Assembly (NCBI RefSeq): GCF_900188335.1
Contig: NZ_FZOY01000007.1
Location: 62,001-126,000 of the forward strand
From: Tropicimonas sediminicola
GTDB lineage: Bacteria; Pseudomonadota; Alphaproteobacteria; Rhodobacterales; Rhodobacteraceae
Direction of reading: 5' to 3'
DNA length: 64,000 nucleotides
Shown here one piece after another: positions 63,798 through 64,000 of this stretch (its first letter is position 1; every line of letters starts with the position of its first letter). The notes under the pieces were generated by a model that saw only the letters and a list, made by a program, of their open reading frames with translations, did no database searches and was not told the origin of the DNA. The position numbers and the translations under genes are program-made.

Positions 63798-63982
63798 GGC
63801 CACACTCCTTACCTGCGTAAGCTCCTGATCTTCCCTTCTTGCGCGGCTTGCGGCGCTCCGCAAGCGTGGCCGGTCCGCCCCTTTCCGAAAGCGCCCCGAA
63901 TGCTATGGTGCCACCAGCCCCTGTCGAGGGCGACACACGCCCGAGGGGCAGACCGCTCACCACGCCCGTATCCAGACCCGCC

Positions 63983-64000
63983 GGAGGCCGCTTCCCCGTG
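63983..64000 (+). promoter_or_regulatory. Possible ribosome site and start of a gene running off the window
   Basis: GGAGG at 63983-63987 lies 10 bases before GTG 63998-64000, the last three bases of the window, divergent from gpsA. A gene starting here cannot be confirmed without the next sequence. Confidence 0.3.

Overview
The window looks like chromosomal DNA of an alphaproteobacterium, most likely a marine Rhodobacterales (Roseobacter-type) species. GC is high, and the gene families fit that group: LolC/D, TolC downstream of a PCMT, ThyX, SdhE, an LdtR-like MarR regulator, HupE/DUF3604 proteins, DUF1194 proteins, RTX proteins and a LuxR/LuxI quorum-sensing module. A palindrome followed by GGATATTT lies after aspC, and from memory this kind of extragenic element is common in the group. 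I saw no rRNA, tRNA, CRISPR array, phage, complete IS element or replication origin. The exact taxon is an inference.

Layout. 0-8.6 kb: a catabolic/hydrolytic neighbourhood with an arylformamidase-like hydrolase, a P1 peptidase, an SDR, an aldo/keto reductase, an aldehyde dehydrogenase and three alpha/beta hydrolases, one lacking its nucleophile serine. 8.6-20.7 kb: a HisC-like and a serine-glyoxylate-like aminotransferase, a phosphatase coupled to an MsbA-type exporter, ygfZ coupled to a fructosamine-kinase-like gene, efp, a PopZ-like acidic protein, tolC and pcm. 20.8-25.1 kb: a quorum-sensing islet with a full-length LuxR, a divergent LuxR paralogue lacking the DNA-binding domain, three unknown genes and a LuxI-type synthase, separated by long non-coding stretches. 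25.8-38.9 kb: thyX, a two-gene type XI (Slam-like) secretion locus (TbpB-like lipoprotein plus TPR/beta-barrel protein), a glyoxalase, DUF1194, regulators and sdhE, aspC, a sulfotransferase-like protein, a MATE exporter and parE. 39.0-40.1 kb: an AT-rich insertion with a DUF3800 gene broken by one in-frame stop, followed by a G15 tract.

40.1-64 kb: a second sulfotransferase-like gene and a second DUF1194 gene, a MipA/OmpV protein, a pair of small cytochromes c, lolD-lolC, mgsA, a 1486-residue LamG/RTX protein carrying a recent 1463-bp internal tandem duplication, a class-V aminotransferase divergent from an Lrp regulator, malonyl-CoA decarboxylase, a second RTX protein, a parvulin-HupE pair convergent with a DUF3604 gene, ackA and gpsA.

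The best candidates for a less-described system are the Slam/TbpB-like pair (26978-29471), the LuxR/HTH-less LuxR/LuxI islet (20835-25019), and the LamG/RTX gene whose modules appear to be expanding. All identifications come from reading motifs; no database search was run.
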